Source: DASXRC01 sp036506495 (GTDB taxonomy: Bacteria > Actinomycetota > Actinomycetes > Mycobacteriales > Micromonosporaceae). Taken from it: 64,000 nt of DNA. Numbering within the stretch: the first letter of the stretch is position 1; each line of letters opens with the position of its first letter. The stretch lies in contig DASXRQ010000265.1 in NCBI GenBank assembly GCA_036506495.1, forward strand, positions 1 to 64,000, given 5' to 3'. This document shows, in pieces, positions 39,959 to 49,569 of this stretch. The translations under genes and the position numbers were made by a program. The notes under the pieces were generated by a model, which had not been told where the DNA came from, ran no database searches, and worked only from the letters and a program-made list of their open reading frames with translations.

Positions 39959-42124
39959 ATGACCCAGGCCCGCGCCGCCAACGGGCGGCTCGCCCCGATC
40001 GTCCGCGCCGGCCTGATCGCCGGCATCGTCGTGGCGGCGGTCCTATACCCGCTCGCCGCCCTCGGTGGGCTCGGGGCCAAGGCCGGGGCGGGACTCCTCG
40101 GCAACATGTCGACCGATCTGCGCCTCGTTCCGCAGGCACAGACCACTTACGTGTACGCCTCGGACAACAAGACGCTGCTCACGATGTTCTACGAGGAGTA
40201 CCGCAGGTACACGTCGATTTCGCAAATGTCGGCCTACATCCAGCAGGCCGTGGTCGCCTCGGAGGATGCCCGCTTCTTCGAGCACCACGGCGTGGACGTG
40301 AAGGGCATCGCGCGGGCGTTCGTCGCCAACCAGCAGGCCGGCGGCGTCTCCCAGGGCGCATCGACGCTGACCATGCAGTACGTGCGGATGGCGCTGCGGG
40401 ACAGCGCGCAGACTCCGGCCGAGGCGATCGAGGCGACCGAGCAGACCAACCGCCGCAAGCTCCGGGAGATGCGGCTCGCGACGGGGCTGGAGAAGCAGCT
40501 GTCGAAGACGCAGATCCTCGAGCAGTACCTCAACGCCGCGTACTTCGGCCACCGCGCGTACGGCATCTTCGCCGCCGCACAGATCTTCTTCTCCAAGGCG
40601 CCGAAGGACCTCACGCTCGGCGAGGCCGCGACGCTGGCCGGCCTGGTACAGGCGCCTTCCGCCTACGACCCGGCCGGCGCGGACAAGGGGCCGGCCAGCG
40701 AGCGGCGCAACTACGTCATCGATCGAATGGTCGAACTCGGGTACATCGCCCCCAGCGTCGCCGCCACGGCGAAGAATCAGCCCATCCGGCTGCAGTTGAC
40801 GACGCCACGGAACGACTGCATCTCGGTGCCGCGGCGGCTCAACGGTTCCGGCTACTTCTGCGACTTCTTCAAGAACTGGTGGATGTCCCAGCCCGCGTTC
40901 GGCAGCACCCCCGCCGAGCGCGAGGACAGGCTGCGCCGCGGCGGCTACCGGATCGTGACCTCGCTCGACCCGAAGGTGCAAAGGCTGGCTCAGCGCGAGG
41001 TCCGGAAGAACCTGTCCGCCCGCAGCCCGTTCGCGCACGGCGCCGTATTCGTCGAGCCGGGCACGGGACTGGTCACGGCGATGGCCGTCAACCGCGTCTA
41101 TTCGCTGGACCAGAGGGAGAACGGGCCGAACACCGACGCCACCAAGCGCGGCAAGGTGCCGGGCAACTACCCCGACACCGTCAACCCGCTGCTCGGCGGC
41201 GGAAAGCTGCCCGGCTACCAGGCCGGCTCCACGTTCAAGTTGTTCACGCTGCTCGCCGCGCTGGACGCCGGCTTCCCCATGTCGACCTCGTTCTACGCCC
41301 CGCAGCGCTACCGATCCACCTACCTCACCGGACCGGAGGACCGCAGCGCGTGCGGCGGCGAACACTGGTGCCCGCAGAACGCCAGCCCGTCGATGACCGG
41401 TCGGCAGAACATGTGGACCGGCTTCGGTAAGTCGGTCAACACCTACTTCGTCCAGCTCGAGCAGGCGGTCGGTGCCGAACGGGCGGTGCGCATGGCCGAA
41501 CGGCTCGGACTGCGCTGGCGCAACGACACGGACAGAATGATGGCCGCGCACGGCCGGGCCCACACCTGGGGCGCGTTCACGCTCGGCGTCGCCGATACCA
41601 CGCCGCTGGAGATGGTCAGCGCGTACGCCACGGTCGCGGCCGACGGCCGCTACTGCGAGCCGCGCCCGGCGGTCTCGATCGCTGGCCCCGATGGGAAGCC
41701 GACGATGTACACGCCGGCGGGCACCCACGAGTCGGTCGAGGTGGCGGCGGAGCGCTGTTCCCAGGTGGTTTCGCCGACAATCGCCCGCGCGGCCGTTGAC
41801 GCCGCCCGCTGCGTGACCGGGTACGGCGCGGCCCGCGGGTCGTGTGGCGGCTGGTCGACCGGCGCCGCGGCGTACCCCATGGTCGGCAGGCCGTTCGCCG
41901 GCAAGACCGGCACCACCGACAACACCCGCACCGCCTGGTTCATCGGCTTCACGCCCGACCTGGCGGGTGCCAGCTTCGTCGCCGACCCGGACAACCCGTT
42001 CCACGCGGTCGGCGACACGTACTACAACGACCCGATCCGGGTCGTGGCGAACACGATCGCGGGGGCGCTCAAGGGCCACCCGGTGCGGACGTTCACCCCG
42101 CCACCATCGTCGGTCCTGCGCTGA
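39959..42124 (+). CDS. class A penicillin-binding protein (transglycosylase/transpeptidase)
   Basis: A 721-aa bifunctional peptidoglycan synthase. One N-terminal membrane helix (about 17-38) precedes a GT51 domain with VASEDARFFEHHGVD, QGASTLTMQYVRM and ILEQYLNAAYFGHRAYGI. The transpeptidase domain carries GSTFKLF (SxxK), GKSVNTYF (SxN) and FAGKTGTTDNTRTAWFIGF (KTG). There are no PASTA repeats or extended Pro tail. It builds and cross-links cell wall glycan at the membrane exterior. The start is ATG 39959. Confidence 0.96.
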   Translation: MTQARAANGRLAPIVRAGLIAGIVVAAVLYPLAALGGLGAKAGAGLLGNMSTDLRLVPQAQTTYVYASDNKTLLTMFYEEYRRYTSISQMSAYIQQAVVASEDARFFEHHGVDVKGIARAFVANQQAGGVSQGASTLTMQYVRMALRDSAQTPAEAIEATEQTNRRKLREMRLATGLEKQLSKTQILEQYLNAAYFGHRAYGIFAAAQIFFSKAPKDLTLGEAATLAGLVQAPSAYDPAGADKGPASERRNYVIDRMVELGYIAPSVAATAKNQPIRLQLTTPRNDCISVPRRLNGSGYFCDFFKNWWMSQPAFGSTPAEREDRLRRGGYRIVTSLDPKVQRLAQREVRKNLSARSPFAHGAVFVEPGTGLVTAMAVNRVYSLDQRENGPNTDATKRGKVPGNYPDTVNPLLGGGKLPGYQAGSTFKLFTLLAALDAGFPMSTSFYAPQRYRSTYLTGPEDRSACGGEHWCPQNASPSMTGRQNMWTGFGKSVNTYFVQLEQAVGAERAVRMAERLGLRWRNDTDRMMAAHGRAHTWGAFTLGVADTTPLEMVSAYATVAADGRYCEPRPAVSIAGPDGKPTMYTPAGTHESVEVAAERCSQVVSPTIARAAVDAARCVTGYGAARGSCGGWSTGAAAYPMVGRPFAGKTGTTDNTRTAWFIGFTPDLAGASFVADPDNPFHAVGDTYYNDPIRVVANTIAGALKGHPVRTFTPPPSSVLR

Positions 42125-42196
42125 CCCGGCCCGACCCGGCCCGGGCCCCGCTTTCTGCGCCGAGTGCTTGATCGATGGGCACGCGACAGTGGTTGG

Positions 42197-42766
42197 TCAG
42201 TGCAGGTCGGCGGCGACGAACGACCAGACCTCGAGGTCGACGCGGCCGCTGTGCACGTGCCCGGCGTTGCGCAGCAGGCCCTCGTACGTGAAACCCGCCT
42301 TCTCGGCCACCCGCCGTGAGGCGGTGTTTCCGGGAGCGACGCGCAGCTCGACACGCTGGAAACCATGCTCGAGGATCAACGCGATCGCGAGCGCGTCGAC
42401 CGCCTCGGCGGCCAGCCCGAACCCTCGAACGTCGGGCGCAACGGCGTACGAGACCTCGGTCACCCGGCCCACCCAGTCGGTGCGCTTGGTCCAGAGGCAG
42501 CCGACCAGACGATCGTCCTCGCGGCGAACGATGCCGTAGTGGTCGCCCTCGCCACTGTCGCGGCGCTCTGCCGCCATGTCCGTACACCAGGCCAGGCCCT
42601 CGATCGCCCCGAACTCCTGCGGGAACGGCAGCCAGCGTTGCGTCTGCTTGTCCGCGAAGACCTCGGCCACGCCGGGCGCATCATCGGCGGCGAGCGGGCG
42701 AACGTGGAGTCGGGGCGTGGACACGGTGAGCGTCGGGAAGCGGCGCACGGCAACATGACCCTTCAC
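42197..42766 (-). CDS. RimJ/RimL-type GNAT acetyltransferase
   Basis: About 189 aa. The family pattern is TPRLHVRPLAADDAPGVAEV, SYAVAPDVRGFGLAAEAVDALA (acetyl-CoA loop) and VELRVAPGNTASRRVAEKAGFTYEG. Members acetylate ribosomal protein N-termini or small amines. I chose GTG 42766 because GCGAGGTGG precedes it; an in-frame start at 42793 is possible. It is divergent from SURF1 across about 260 bp. Confidence 0.88.
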   Translation of the reverse strand: MKGHVAVRRFPTLTVSTPRLHVRPLAADDAPGVAEVFADKQTQRWLPFPQEFGAIEGLAWCTDMAAERRDSGEGDHYGIVRREDDRLVGCLWTKRTDWVGRVTEVSYAVAPDVRGFGLAAEAVDALAIALILEHGFQRVELRVAPGNTASRRVAEKAGFTYEGLLRNAGHVHSGRVDLEVWSFVAADLH

Positions 42767-43015
42767 GCGCCACCTCGCCCAGCGGTCCCGCATTCCAGTT
42801 CGGCGCGCGTCGGGTGCGCATCGGTCATCGGTGGCGGCTCCTCCCGGCCGAAGGGGTGCCCGGTGACGGCCGATCCGCCATTCGGAACGGCCGTGGAGAC
42901 GATACCCGTTCCGCCCGGCATCCGTGCGGCGTCGGGCCTCCCGGCGGGTCGGCGACGCCCGGCAGCCCCGCCGCGGTCACAGCCGGTTGCGCCTAGGCCG
43001 CTCGGATCACGTGGG

Positions 43016-43021
43016 TAACCT
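43016..43021 (+). promoter_or_regulatory. candidate leaderless -10 (TAACCT) for SURF1
   Basis: TAACCT ends 6 nt before the GTG at 43028. It is the same hexamer that serves the amidase gene at 21621-21626. Confidence 0.45.
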
Positions 43022-43027
43022 CATCGT

Positions 43028-43894
43028 GTGTACCGGTTCCTGCTCACGCCGCGCTGGCTGGGCCTGTCCCTGCTCATGCTCGGGCTCGCCGGCGTGATGG
43101 TGGGGTTGGGGAACTGGCAGCTGCACCGGTATCACGAGCGCAGCACGATCAACGCGCGCATCGACGCCGGCGGGCGGGCCGCGCCGACGCCGCTGGAGCG
43201 CGTCCTGCCCGAGCCGGGACGCTCCCCGGGCCGCGCGGGGCCGCCGCCATCCTCAGCGGCCGAGTGGACGCGGGTCACCGCGACCGGGCGGTACGACGCC
43301 GCTCGCGAACTCCTGGCCCGGGGCCGCACCGTGGAAGGCGTCGTCGGGTTCGAGGTGGTCACGCCCCTGGTGCTCGATGACGGCACCGCCGTCCTGGTTG
43401 ATCGGGGCTGGGTACCCCCTGCCCCGGGCGGCGCGAGCGCGGTGCCGCGAGTTCCGCCGGCACCCGACGGATCGGTTACGGTCGTCGGCCGCGTACACCT
43501 CTCGGAGAGCCGCCCGGGCGCCATCGCCGAGCGCGCTGGCCGGGTGGAGGTACGCCGGATCTCCGTGCCGCAGCTCGCCACCAACCTGCCGTACCCGGTG
43601 TACGGCGCGTACGTGTTGATGGATTCCCAGGACCCGCCGGCCGACTCCGCCCTCGTCGCGATCCCGGCGCAGCACGAGAACGCCTGGCAGAACGCCGGAT
43701 ACGTGGTCCAGTGGTGGATCTTCGCCGCGCTCACCGTTGCCGGCCTGGTCTGGCTGATCCGTCGCGAGACGCGCACCGACGCCGGGTTTGATGCTGAGAT
43801 GCGCGAGATGTGGGCGGGCGACGAGCCGTCGACCGCGGGAACCCCGCCGGGCGAGCGGCGGCTGCCGCAGGCTCCGGTGTCACCGGCCGTCTGA
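43028..43894 (+). CDS. SURF1-family cytochrome oxidase biogenesis protein
   Basis: A 288-aa protein with two membrane helices, at about 12-31 (LGLSLLMLGLAGVMVGLGNW) and about 225-245 (VVQWWIFAALTVAGLVWLI), flanking a periplasmic-side domain. Family motifs are GNWQLHRYHERS near the first helix, EWTRVTATGRYDAARELLA, VLVDRGWVPPAPGG and YGAYVLMD. SURF1 assists haem a insertion into the aa3 oxidase. The C-terminal extension of about 45 residues is cytoplasmic and polar. Confidence 0.93.
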   Translation: MYRFLLTPRWLGLSLLMLGLAGVMVGLGNWQLHRYHERSTINARIDAGGRAAPTPLERVLPEPGRSPGRAGPPPSSAAEWTRVTATGRYDAARELLARGRTVEGVVGFEVVTPLVLDDGTAVLVDRGWVPPAPGGASAVPRVPPAPDGSVTVVGRVHLSESRPGAIAERAGRVEVRRISVPQLATNLPYPVYGAYVLMDSQDPPADSALVAIPAQHENAWQNAGYVVQWWIFAALTVAGLVWLIRRETRTDAGFDAEMREMWAGDEPSTAGTPPGERRLPQAPVSPAV

Positions 43895-43907
43895 GCCAGC
43901 GCCGAGC

Positions 43908-44396
43908 TCAGAGCCGGCGATGCATGATGTGCAGCCCGACGTACCCCTTCGCCGGGTGGCGGAACGCCGCGGGCACCGTCCCGATCACGTCGAAGCCCAG
44001 GCTGCGCCACAGCGCGAACGCCGGCGCGTTGGTCTCCACCACCGCGTTGAACTGCATTGCCCGGTAACCGTCGGCGCGCGCCTCATTGAGGACATGTTCA
44101 CCGAGCGCCCTGCCCACGCCTCGGCCGGTGTACGCGGGGTTCACCATGAAACCCGCGTTCGCGACATGGGCGCCCGGGCCGTGCTGGTTGGGGTGGGTCT
44201 CGGCGGTCCCCGCGATCGCGCCGCCGTCGTCGACGGCGACCACGGTCCGGCCCGGCGGCCCGTGACACCAGCGCCTCCGGGCCTCGTCCTCGGCGATGTC
44301 ACGCTCCCATGCGAACGTCTCGCCCGCGCCGACGATGACGCGCATGAACGCCCACATCGCCGGCCAGTCCGCGGGCGTCACCTCCCGGATGAGCAT
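43908..44396 (-). CDS. GNAT-family N-acetyltransferase
   Basis: A 162-aa single GNAT domain: MLIREVTPADWPAMWAFM, GFMVNPAYTGRGVGRALGEHV (acetyl-CoA loop), then NAVVETNAPAFALWRSLGFD and GTVPAAFRHPAKGYVGLHIM. The latter pattern is common in the phosphinothricin/YhhY-like group, but the substrate is not determinable. It is convergent with SURF1, 13 bp apart. Confidence 0.9.
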   Translation of the reverse strand: MLIREVTPADWPAMWAFMRVIVGAGETFAWERDIAEDEARRRWCHGPPGRTVVAVDDGGAIAGTAETHPNQHGPGAHVANAGFMVNPAYTGRGVGRALGEHVLNEARADGYRAMQFNAVVETNAPAFALWRSLGFDVIGTVPAAFRHPAKGYVGLHIMHRRL

Positions 44397-44506
44397 GAGC
44401 CCAGCATGCCGCCCCGCGTACCCTGCCGACCGGCGGGGAGCACGTTAGGGTGCTCGAAGTGCGCGAGCGTCGATTGGCCTCGTTCCCGGGCCAGAGGGGA
44501 AGCCGC

Positions 44507-45004
44507 ATGAGCGATCATCCGCTGCCGCCGCCGGCCGACCCGTGGCCCGACCCGCTGGCATCGTCAACCCCACCGACACCCGCGGCCACCCCGACGCCTG
44601 CGGCGACCCCACCGGAAGCCGCACCGTCGCCCCCAGCCCCGCCGGCGGCGGCCGGACCCGTCGTGGCGCAGATCGGCGAGTTGGGGGTCACGTCGTCCGT
44701 CGTACACACCCCGGCCGGTGACATCCCCCTGCGCGGCTCGACGTGGCAGGTCTCCGATCAGTGGCTGACCGAGCAGAGGACGCCGACCTGGGCGATCGTC
44801 GTGGCGATCGCCGGATTCTGCGTGCTGACCGTATTCAGCCTGCTGTTCCTGCTGGTCAAGGAGACGACGTACCGCGGCACCGTGCAGGTCACGGTGACCA
44901 ATGGGGCGCAGCAGTACGTCGCCCGCATCGCCGTCGCCACGCAGGCCGAGGTGCAGGCGATCCACCAGCAGGTGAACTACGTGCGTTCGCTCGCTGCGCT
45001 CTGA
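44507..45004 (+). CDS. Pro/Ala-rich single-pass membrane protein
   Basis: 165 aa. A disordered N-terminal region rich in Pro, Ala and Thr (about 1-50) precedes a short conserved block, IGELGVTSSVVHTPAGDIPLRGSTWQVSD, with a beta-rich look. One helix (AIVVAIAGFCVLTVFSLLFLLV) and a C-terminal domain of about 45 residues follow. ATG 44507 follows GAGGGGAAG. The pattern is familiar from Micromonosporaceae, but the family has no name I can give. The 3' end overlaps the convergent ligase by 28 bp. Confidence 0.75.
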   Translation: MSDHPLPPPADPWPDPLASSTPPTPAATPTPAATPPEAAPSPPAPPAAAGPVVAQIGELGVTSSVVHTPAGDIPLRGSTWQVSDQWLTEQRTPTWAIVVAIAGFCVLTVFSLLFLLVKETTYRGTVQVTVTNGAQQYVARIAVATQAEVQAIHQQVNYVRSLAAL

Positions 45005-46584
45005 TCCTTGATGGCGAGCACGGTGTCGATCGTGTCCGCCTCCTCGGCGCGCTTGTCGTGCCGGTAGCGCAGCACCCGGGCGAACCGCAGCGCGACGCCG
45101 CCGGGGTAGCGCGGGCTGGTTTGGACCCCGTCAAACGCGATCTCCACGACCTGCTCCGGCCGGACCCTGACCACCCAGTCACCGCGCTCCACGGCCAGTT
45201 CCAGGAAGCGCTCGGTCTGCCAGCGCAGCATTTCGTCCGTCATGCCCTTGAAGGTCTTGCCGAGCATCACGAACCCGCCGGTGCGCGGGTCTCGCGCACC
45301 CAGGTGGACGTTCGACAGCCAGCCCTGGCGCCGGCCGTGGCCCCATTCGACCGCGAGCACGACCAGGTCAAGCGTGTGCCGTGGCTTGACCTTGACCCAC
45401 GCGGCACCCCGCCGGCCCACGTCGTACGACGCGTCCGGGTCCTTGACCACCACCCCCTCGTGCCCGGCGCGCAACGCCGCCGCGAACGCCTCCGCGGCCG
45501 CGGCCTCGTCCGGAGCCGTGCTGCGGGTGACCAGCAGCTCGCCCGGCACCGCATCGGCGAGCGCGGCCCACCGTTCCCGACCCGCGGCGTCGAGCAGATC
45601 GCCGCCGTCGACGTGCAGCAGATCGAAGAAGTACGGCGTGAGGCTCGCGCCGACGCCCGGGGCGTCGGGCGGCAGCCCGGCCGAGCCGTCCTCCCCGCCG
45701 GCCGCGATCTGGGCCGCCACCCGAGCGCGCGCCCCCCTGGTCGCGGCCCGGCTGGCCGTCTCCGCGAACGGGCGCGGGCGACCGTGCTCGTCGAGTGCGA
45801 TCGCCTCGCCATCCAGGACGATCTCCTGGGCCGACAGGGCGCGCACGGCGGCCACCACGATGGGCAGCCGTGGCGTGATCTCGTCGAGGCTCCGCGTGAA
45901 CACCGAAACCTCCGAGCCCGACCGGTGCACCTGGATGCGGACGCCGTCGAGCTTGGCGTCGACGATGGCCGGCGTGCCGGTCGCCACCAGCGCCTCGGCA
46001 ACCGACGGCGCGCTCTGGGCGAGCATGGGCGCGAGCGGGCGGCCGACCCGGAGGGTGAACTCGCCGAGCGCGGCCGCCCCGCTCGTCAACGCCGCCACCG
46101 CCACGGCCTTGAGGTCGCCGACGAGCAGCAATGCCCGGCGGACGGCGCTCACCGGCACCTCGGCGGCCTTGGCGATCGCGTCGACGAGCAGGCCGGCCTG
46201 GGCGCCCTGGCGCAGCTCGCCGCCGAACAGGCCGATCAGCAGCCGCTGCTCGTCCAGCGTGGCGGCCGCGAAGAGGCGGTGCAGAAGCTCGCGGCGGCGG
46301 GCCTGCGAGCCGGCGCCCGAGACGACGGACAGCTCGCCGATCGCGGAGTCCACCGCCGCGACGGTCAGCGTGGGCTCCTCCGCCGGCGACGGCAGGTCCC
46401 GCAGGGCCGCGTACCCAACGCCCGTCTGCCTCTGCCGGAGCTCGCCCGCCAGGTACGCCGACCCAGCCGCGATCTCCTCGGGCGCCAGTGCTCGCAGGGC
46501 GGCGGCGAGCAACTCGACCTTGGCGAGCCGCTTCGACGTCGCGGTCACGGCCGCGGACGTGGCGGCCAGGTCAACGAATCGCAC
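44977..46584 (-). CDS. ATP-dependent DNA ligase (LigB-type)
   Basis: A 535-aa ATP-dependent ligase with N-terminal DNA-binding domain (about 1-200), adenylation domain with nucleophile Lys in VDAKLDGVRIQVHR (about 213), and later nucleotidyltransferase motifs IVLDGEAIALDE, HEGVVVKDP and AAWVKVKP. An OB-fold C-terminal domain closes the protein. It resembles the actinobacterial LigB/LigC-like accessory ligases; NAD-dependent LigA would be the replicative enzyme. It probably acts in repair. No Ku or LigD lies nearby. Confidence 0.93.
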   Translation of the reverse strand: MRFVDLAATSAAVTATSKRLAKVELLAAALRALAPEEIAAGSAYLAGELRQRQTGVGYAALRDLPSPAEEPTLTVAAVDSAIGELSVVSGAGSQARRRELLHRLFAAATLDEQRLLIGLFGGELRQGAQAGLLVDAIAKAAEVPVSAVRRALLLVGDLKAVAVAALTSGAAALGEFTLRVGRPLAPMLAQSAPSVAEALVATGTPAIVDAKLDGVRIQVHRSGSEVSVFTRSLDEITPRLPIVVAAVRALSAQEIVLDGEAIALDEHGRPRPFAETASRAATRGARARVAAQIAAGGEDGSAGLPPDAPGVGASLTPYFFDLLHVDGGDLLDAAGRERWAALADAVPGELLVTRSTAPDEAAAAEAFAAALRAGHEGVVVKDPDASYDVGRRGAAWVKVKPRHTLDLVVLAVEWGHGRRQGWLSNVHLGARDPRTGGFVMLGKTFKGMTDEMLRWQTERFLELAVERGDWVVRVRPEQVVEIAFDGVQTSPRYPGGVALRFARVLRYRHDKRAEEADTIDTVLAIKDQSAASERT

Positions 46585-46623
46585 GGACCCATCCTGGCAG
46601 CCACGACCGACACCGGCGGTGTC

Positions 46624-46836
46624 TCAGATCGCGGCTCCGACCGGCTCCTCGACGGTGAATCCGCGAGCCCGGACCGCGTCCGCGACCCGGGCAAGCTCGG
46701 TGTCGACCTGGCAGAGGGCGGCCGACAACTCATCCAGGTGGGTGCGCAGCGCGGTGTCGGACCACCCGGACACGTCGACATCCCCGAGGGCACGCACGGC
46801 GGCGTCGAGCCGCTCGATGGCTTCCTTCGTACTCAT
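46624..46836 (-). CDS. small helical protein (70 aa)
   Basis: A 70-residue acidic protein (MSTKEAIERLDAAVRALGDV ... AVRARGFTVEEP). The heptad-like helix at about 31-58 (LDELSAALCQVDTELARVADA) predicts a helical hairpin or coiled coil. TAGCAT (complement of 46843-46848) is 6 nt from the ATG, the leaderless arrangement. It lies between the ligase and M20 genes on the same strand. The function is unknown. Confidence 0.6.
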   Translation of the reverse strand: MSTKEAIERLDAAVRALGDVDVSGWSDTALRTHLDELSAALCQVDTELARVADAVRARGFTVEEPVGAAI

Positions 46837-46842
46837 GTTCGA

Positions 46843-46848
46843 ATGCTA
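46843..46848 (-). promoter_or_regulatory. candidate leaderless -10 (TAGCAT)
   Basis: The hexamer ends 6 nt before the start codon at 46836 of the 70-aa gene. Confidence 0.45.
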
Positions 46849-46883
46849 CCGCGGGCTACCGACAGCACTCAAGCACGCCGTCG

Positions 46884-48221
46884 CTAGAGGGCGGCCACCT
46901 TCGCCAGCAGCAGCGCCTCGGCGAGGCACACGCGCCCGAACTCGGCCAGGTGCAGACTCTCGTTCGGCCCGTGCGCCTGAGCGTGAGGATCCTCGACGCC
47001 GGTCACCAGGATCGCCGCCCGCGGGAACATCTCCTGGAACGTGGCGATGAACGGGATCGATCCGCCGACGCCGATGTCGACCACGTCCACGCCGTCCCAG
47101 GCCTCGCGGAAGGCGGCCCGGGCCGCGTCGAACGCCGGCCCGCTGGCGTCGATCACGCAGGGCGCGCCGTCGTGCTCGAAGGTGACGGTGACTTTCGCGC
47201 CCCACGGCGCGTGCTTCTCGAGGTGGGCGCGCAGCGCCGCGTACGCCGACTTGGGGTCGTCCCCGGGCGCCAGCCGCACGCTGAGCTTGGCCTTCGCGGC
47301 CGGGACGAGCGCGTTCGGGGCCTCCGGCGTGCGCGGCGCGTCCACGCCGAGCACCGAGATCGCCGGCTTGGTCCAGATCCGGTCGACGAGGCGGCCGGTG
47401 CCGATGAACGAGACGCCGTCCAGCATGCCCGCCTCGGCCCGCAGCCGGTCCTCGGGAAAGTCAAGCGGGGATGCCTGCCCGCTGACCAGCCCGTCCACCG
47501 CCACGTCGCCCGCATCGTCGTGCAGCGTGGCGAGCAGCCGGCTCAGCGCCGTGAGCGCGTCGGGCACCGCTCCGCCGAACATGCCGCTGTGCACGGCGTG
47601 GTCCAGCGTGCGCACCTCGACGAAGCAGTTGACGATGCCGCGCAGGGACGTGGTCAGGGCCGGTACGCCGACGTCCCAGTTGCCCGAGTCGGCGATGACG
47701 ATCACGTCAGCCTCGAGCTCCTCGCGGTGCTCGGAGAGCAGCCGCTCGAGTGAGTCCGAGCCGTACTCCTCCTCGCCCTCGATGAACACGACCACGCCCA
47801 CGGGAAGGGCGGCGCCGAATGCACGCAGGGCGGCCACGTGCGCCATGATCCCCGCCTTGTCGTCCGCCGCGCCCCGCCCGTAGAGCCGGCCGTCGCGTTC
47901 GACCGGCTCGAACGGCTCGGTGTCCCACAGCGTCGGATCGCCCGTGGGCTGCACATCGTGGTGGGCGTACAGCAGGACGGTCCGGCCGCCCGGGGGCGCG
48001 GGTCGACGACCGATCACTGCGGGCTGGCCACCGGCCCGGACGATCGTCACGTCGAGGCCGCAGCCGCGCAGCAGTTCGGCGCTCGCCTCGGCGGAGCGCT
48101 CGACGTGCGAGTGGTCGAAGCCCTCGAACGCGATGCCGGGGATGCGGACGAGGCGCTCGAGGTCGGCGCGTACGCCGGGCAGCTCGCGGGCGATCGCGGC
48201 CCGCAGGTCCAAGTCGGTCAT
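46884..48221 (-). CDS. M20-family dipeptidase/peptidase
   Basis: A 445-aa metallopeptidase with zinc ligands in LLYAHHDVQPTGDP (His, then Asp), YGRGAADDKAGIMAHVAAL (bridging Asp), FIEGEEEYGSDSLE (catalytic Glu-Glu) and a late HGPNESLH His. The lid domain (about 190-300) is present, as in CNDP-like dipeptidases. It probably cleaves short peptides in the cytosol. ATG 48221 is selected because TACGAT lies 7 nt upstream; the in-frame ATG at 48230 is within that promoter. Confidence 0.93.
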   Translation of the reverse strand: MTDLDLRAAIARELPGVRADLERLVRIPGIAFEGFDHSHVERSAEASAELLRGCGLDVTIVRAGGQPAVIGRRPAPPGGRTVLLYAHHDVQPTGDPTLWDTEPFEPVERDGRLYGRGAADDKAGIMAHVAALRAFGAALPVGVVVFIEGEEEYGSDSLERLLSEHREELEADVIVIADSGNWDVGVPALTTSLRGIVNCFVEVRTLDHAVHSGMFGGAVPDALTALSRLLATLHDDAGDVAVDGLVSGQASPLDFPEDRLRAEAGMLDGVSFIGTGRLVDRIWTKPAISVLGVDAPRTPEAPNALVPAAKAKLSVRLAPGDDPKSAYAALRAHLEKHAPWGAKVTVTFEHDGAPCVIDASGPAFDAARAAFREAWDGVDVVDIGVGGSIPFIATFQEMFPRAAILVTGVEDPHAQAHGPNESLHLAEFGRVCLAEALLLAKVAAL

Positions 48222-48228
48222 GCCCGGC

Positions 48229-48234
48229 ATCGTA
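48229..48234 (-). promoter_or_regulatory. candidate leaderless -10 (TACGAT) for the M20 peptidase gene
   Basis: TACGAT on the minus strand ends 7 nt before the ATG at 48221. Confidence 0.45.
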
Positions 48235-48324
48235 TGCCGGGTCACCACCGCCGGGCGGGGCGCACCTTACCGCGGCTCGCGGGGCGTCACTCGGGCTAGC
48301 CGGCGTCGCTCCGGCTCGTCGGCG

Positions 48325-49458
48325 TTACTCAGGCTCGTCGGCGTCCTCGGTCGTCTGCGGCTCCGGCCGGCGGGGGCGCGCGGCGGCGGCCCGGGTTGCG
48401 GCGTCGCCCGCCGTGCTCGCCCACGCCCGGGCCCGGGCGAACCCCCCACCGACCCAGCCACCCACGTCCGTGGCGCCGTCGCCGAGCCGGCGCAGGAGCG
48501 AGACGAGCGGGTCCTGGGAGCGCTGGAACGCCTCGCGGTACGAGTCCGCGGCGGCCCTGACGTCGTCGGCCATGGACGCGTCCGCGTCGCCGTCGCGGCG
48601 CGGGTAGTCGCCCGCGAGGATCCGGCCGTACGCCCCCGACTCGATCCACTGCCGCAGCTGGGCGGCCCTGGCGACGGGCACGGGATGGCTGCGGAACGTG
48701 GTCAGGCGGATCTTGTGCACGCTGTCGCGGAGGTCGCCGGCGCGCTCGTAGTCGGCCGCTTGCTCAAGGAACGCCGTGGTGTCGATCTCGGAGAGGTCGC
48801 CGCCGCCGGCGAGCTTCATCAGCAGCCGGGTCGCGGCGGCGGGATCCTGTCCGGCCAGTAGCCCGGCGCGGTCGGCCGACAGCTCGGCCTTCCGCCACCA
48901 CTCGTACATCGCCGCGATGATGCCGCGCAGCGCGATCGCCCCGACCGGCAGCCAGCTCAGGCTCTGCGCCCAGCCGGTGAGGATGATGAGGATCGTCTTG
49001 TAGACGGCGTGTCCGCTGCGCACGTGACCGATCTCGTGGCCGAGCAGGCAGCGCAGCTCGTCCTCGTCGAGCTGGTTGATGGCCGCGGTGTTGACCACGA
49101 TGAACGGGCGTTCCATGCCGATCGCCTCGGCGTTGAGCCACGGCGACTGCGCGACGTACAGCTCGGGTAGGTCCTCGACGTCCAGCGACGCGGCCGCCTC
49201 GGTGAGCCGGTGGTAGACGCGCGGGTACTGGCGATGGTCCACGCGGACCGCGCCGCCGAGGACCTGCAGGCGGAACCCGCGCTCGTTCCACATGCCGAAG
49301 AACGCCTTGACCACGTCGTCGAACCCGCGCAGCTCGCGCAGCGCCGTCAGCGCGCCGCGGTCGGCGGGGTGCTCCCACGCGCGGGAGCTGATGCCGGTCA
49401 GCACGACGCGCCGCCGAGCCGGCACGGTTGCCGCTGCGCCCTCATCCCCGGTGGTCAT
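48325..49458 (-). CDS. M48-family zinc metallopeptidase
   Basis: A 377-aa protein with HEIGHVRSGHAVYK (HExxH zinc motif at about 143) and a downstream third ligand in EWWRKAELSADRAG. The helix following the zinc site (TILIILTGWAQSLSWLPVGAI) is hydrophobic enough for membrane association. The C-terminal 60 residues are Arg/Ala-rich and probably disordered. The start is ATG 49458 with GGGGAGGCACGG upstream. The role may be membrane protein quality control, as for HtpX. Confidence 0.92.
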   Translation of the reverse strand: MTTGDEGAAATVPARRRVVLTGISSRAWEHPADRGALTALRELRGFDDVVKAFFGMWNERGFRLQVLGGAVRVDHRQYPRVYHRLTEAAASLDVEDLPELYVAQSPWLNAEAIGMERPFIVVNTAAINQLDEDELRCLLGHEIGHVRSGHAVYKTILIILTGWAQSLSWLPVGAIALRGIIAAMYEWWRKAELSADRAGLLAGQDPAAATRLLMKLAGGGDLSEIDTTAFLEQAADYERAGDLRDSVHKIRLTTFRSHPVPVARAAQLRQWIESGAYGRILAGDYPRRDGDADASMADDVRAAADSYREAFQRSQDPLVSLLRRLGDGATDVGGWVGGGFARARAWASTAGDAATRAAAARPRRPEPQTTEDADEPE

Positions 49459-49569
49459 CCGTGCCTCCCCGCATCGACGGCCGCCACCCCAACTCGACGG
49501 CATGCCGGCCCGCTTTCGCCGATCGTCCTCTACTCCCGGGCGCGCGTCTACGCTCCATTGGTCTGACGA

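Noticed and set aside
40043..42079. 678-aa minus-strand frame
   Set aside because: Shadow of the class A PBP, which has all GT51 and transpeptidase motifs on the plus strand.
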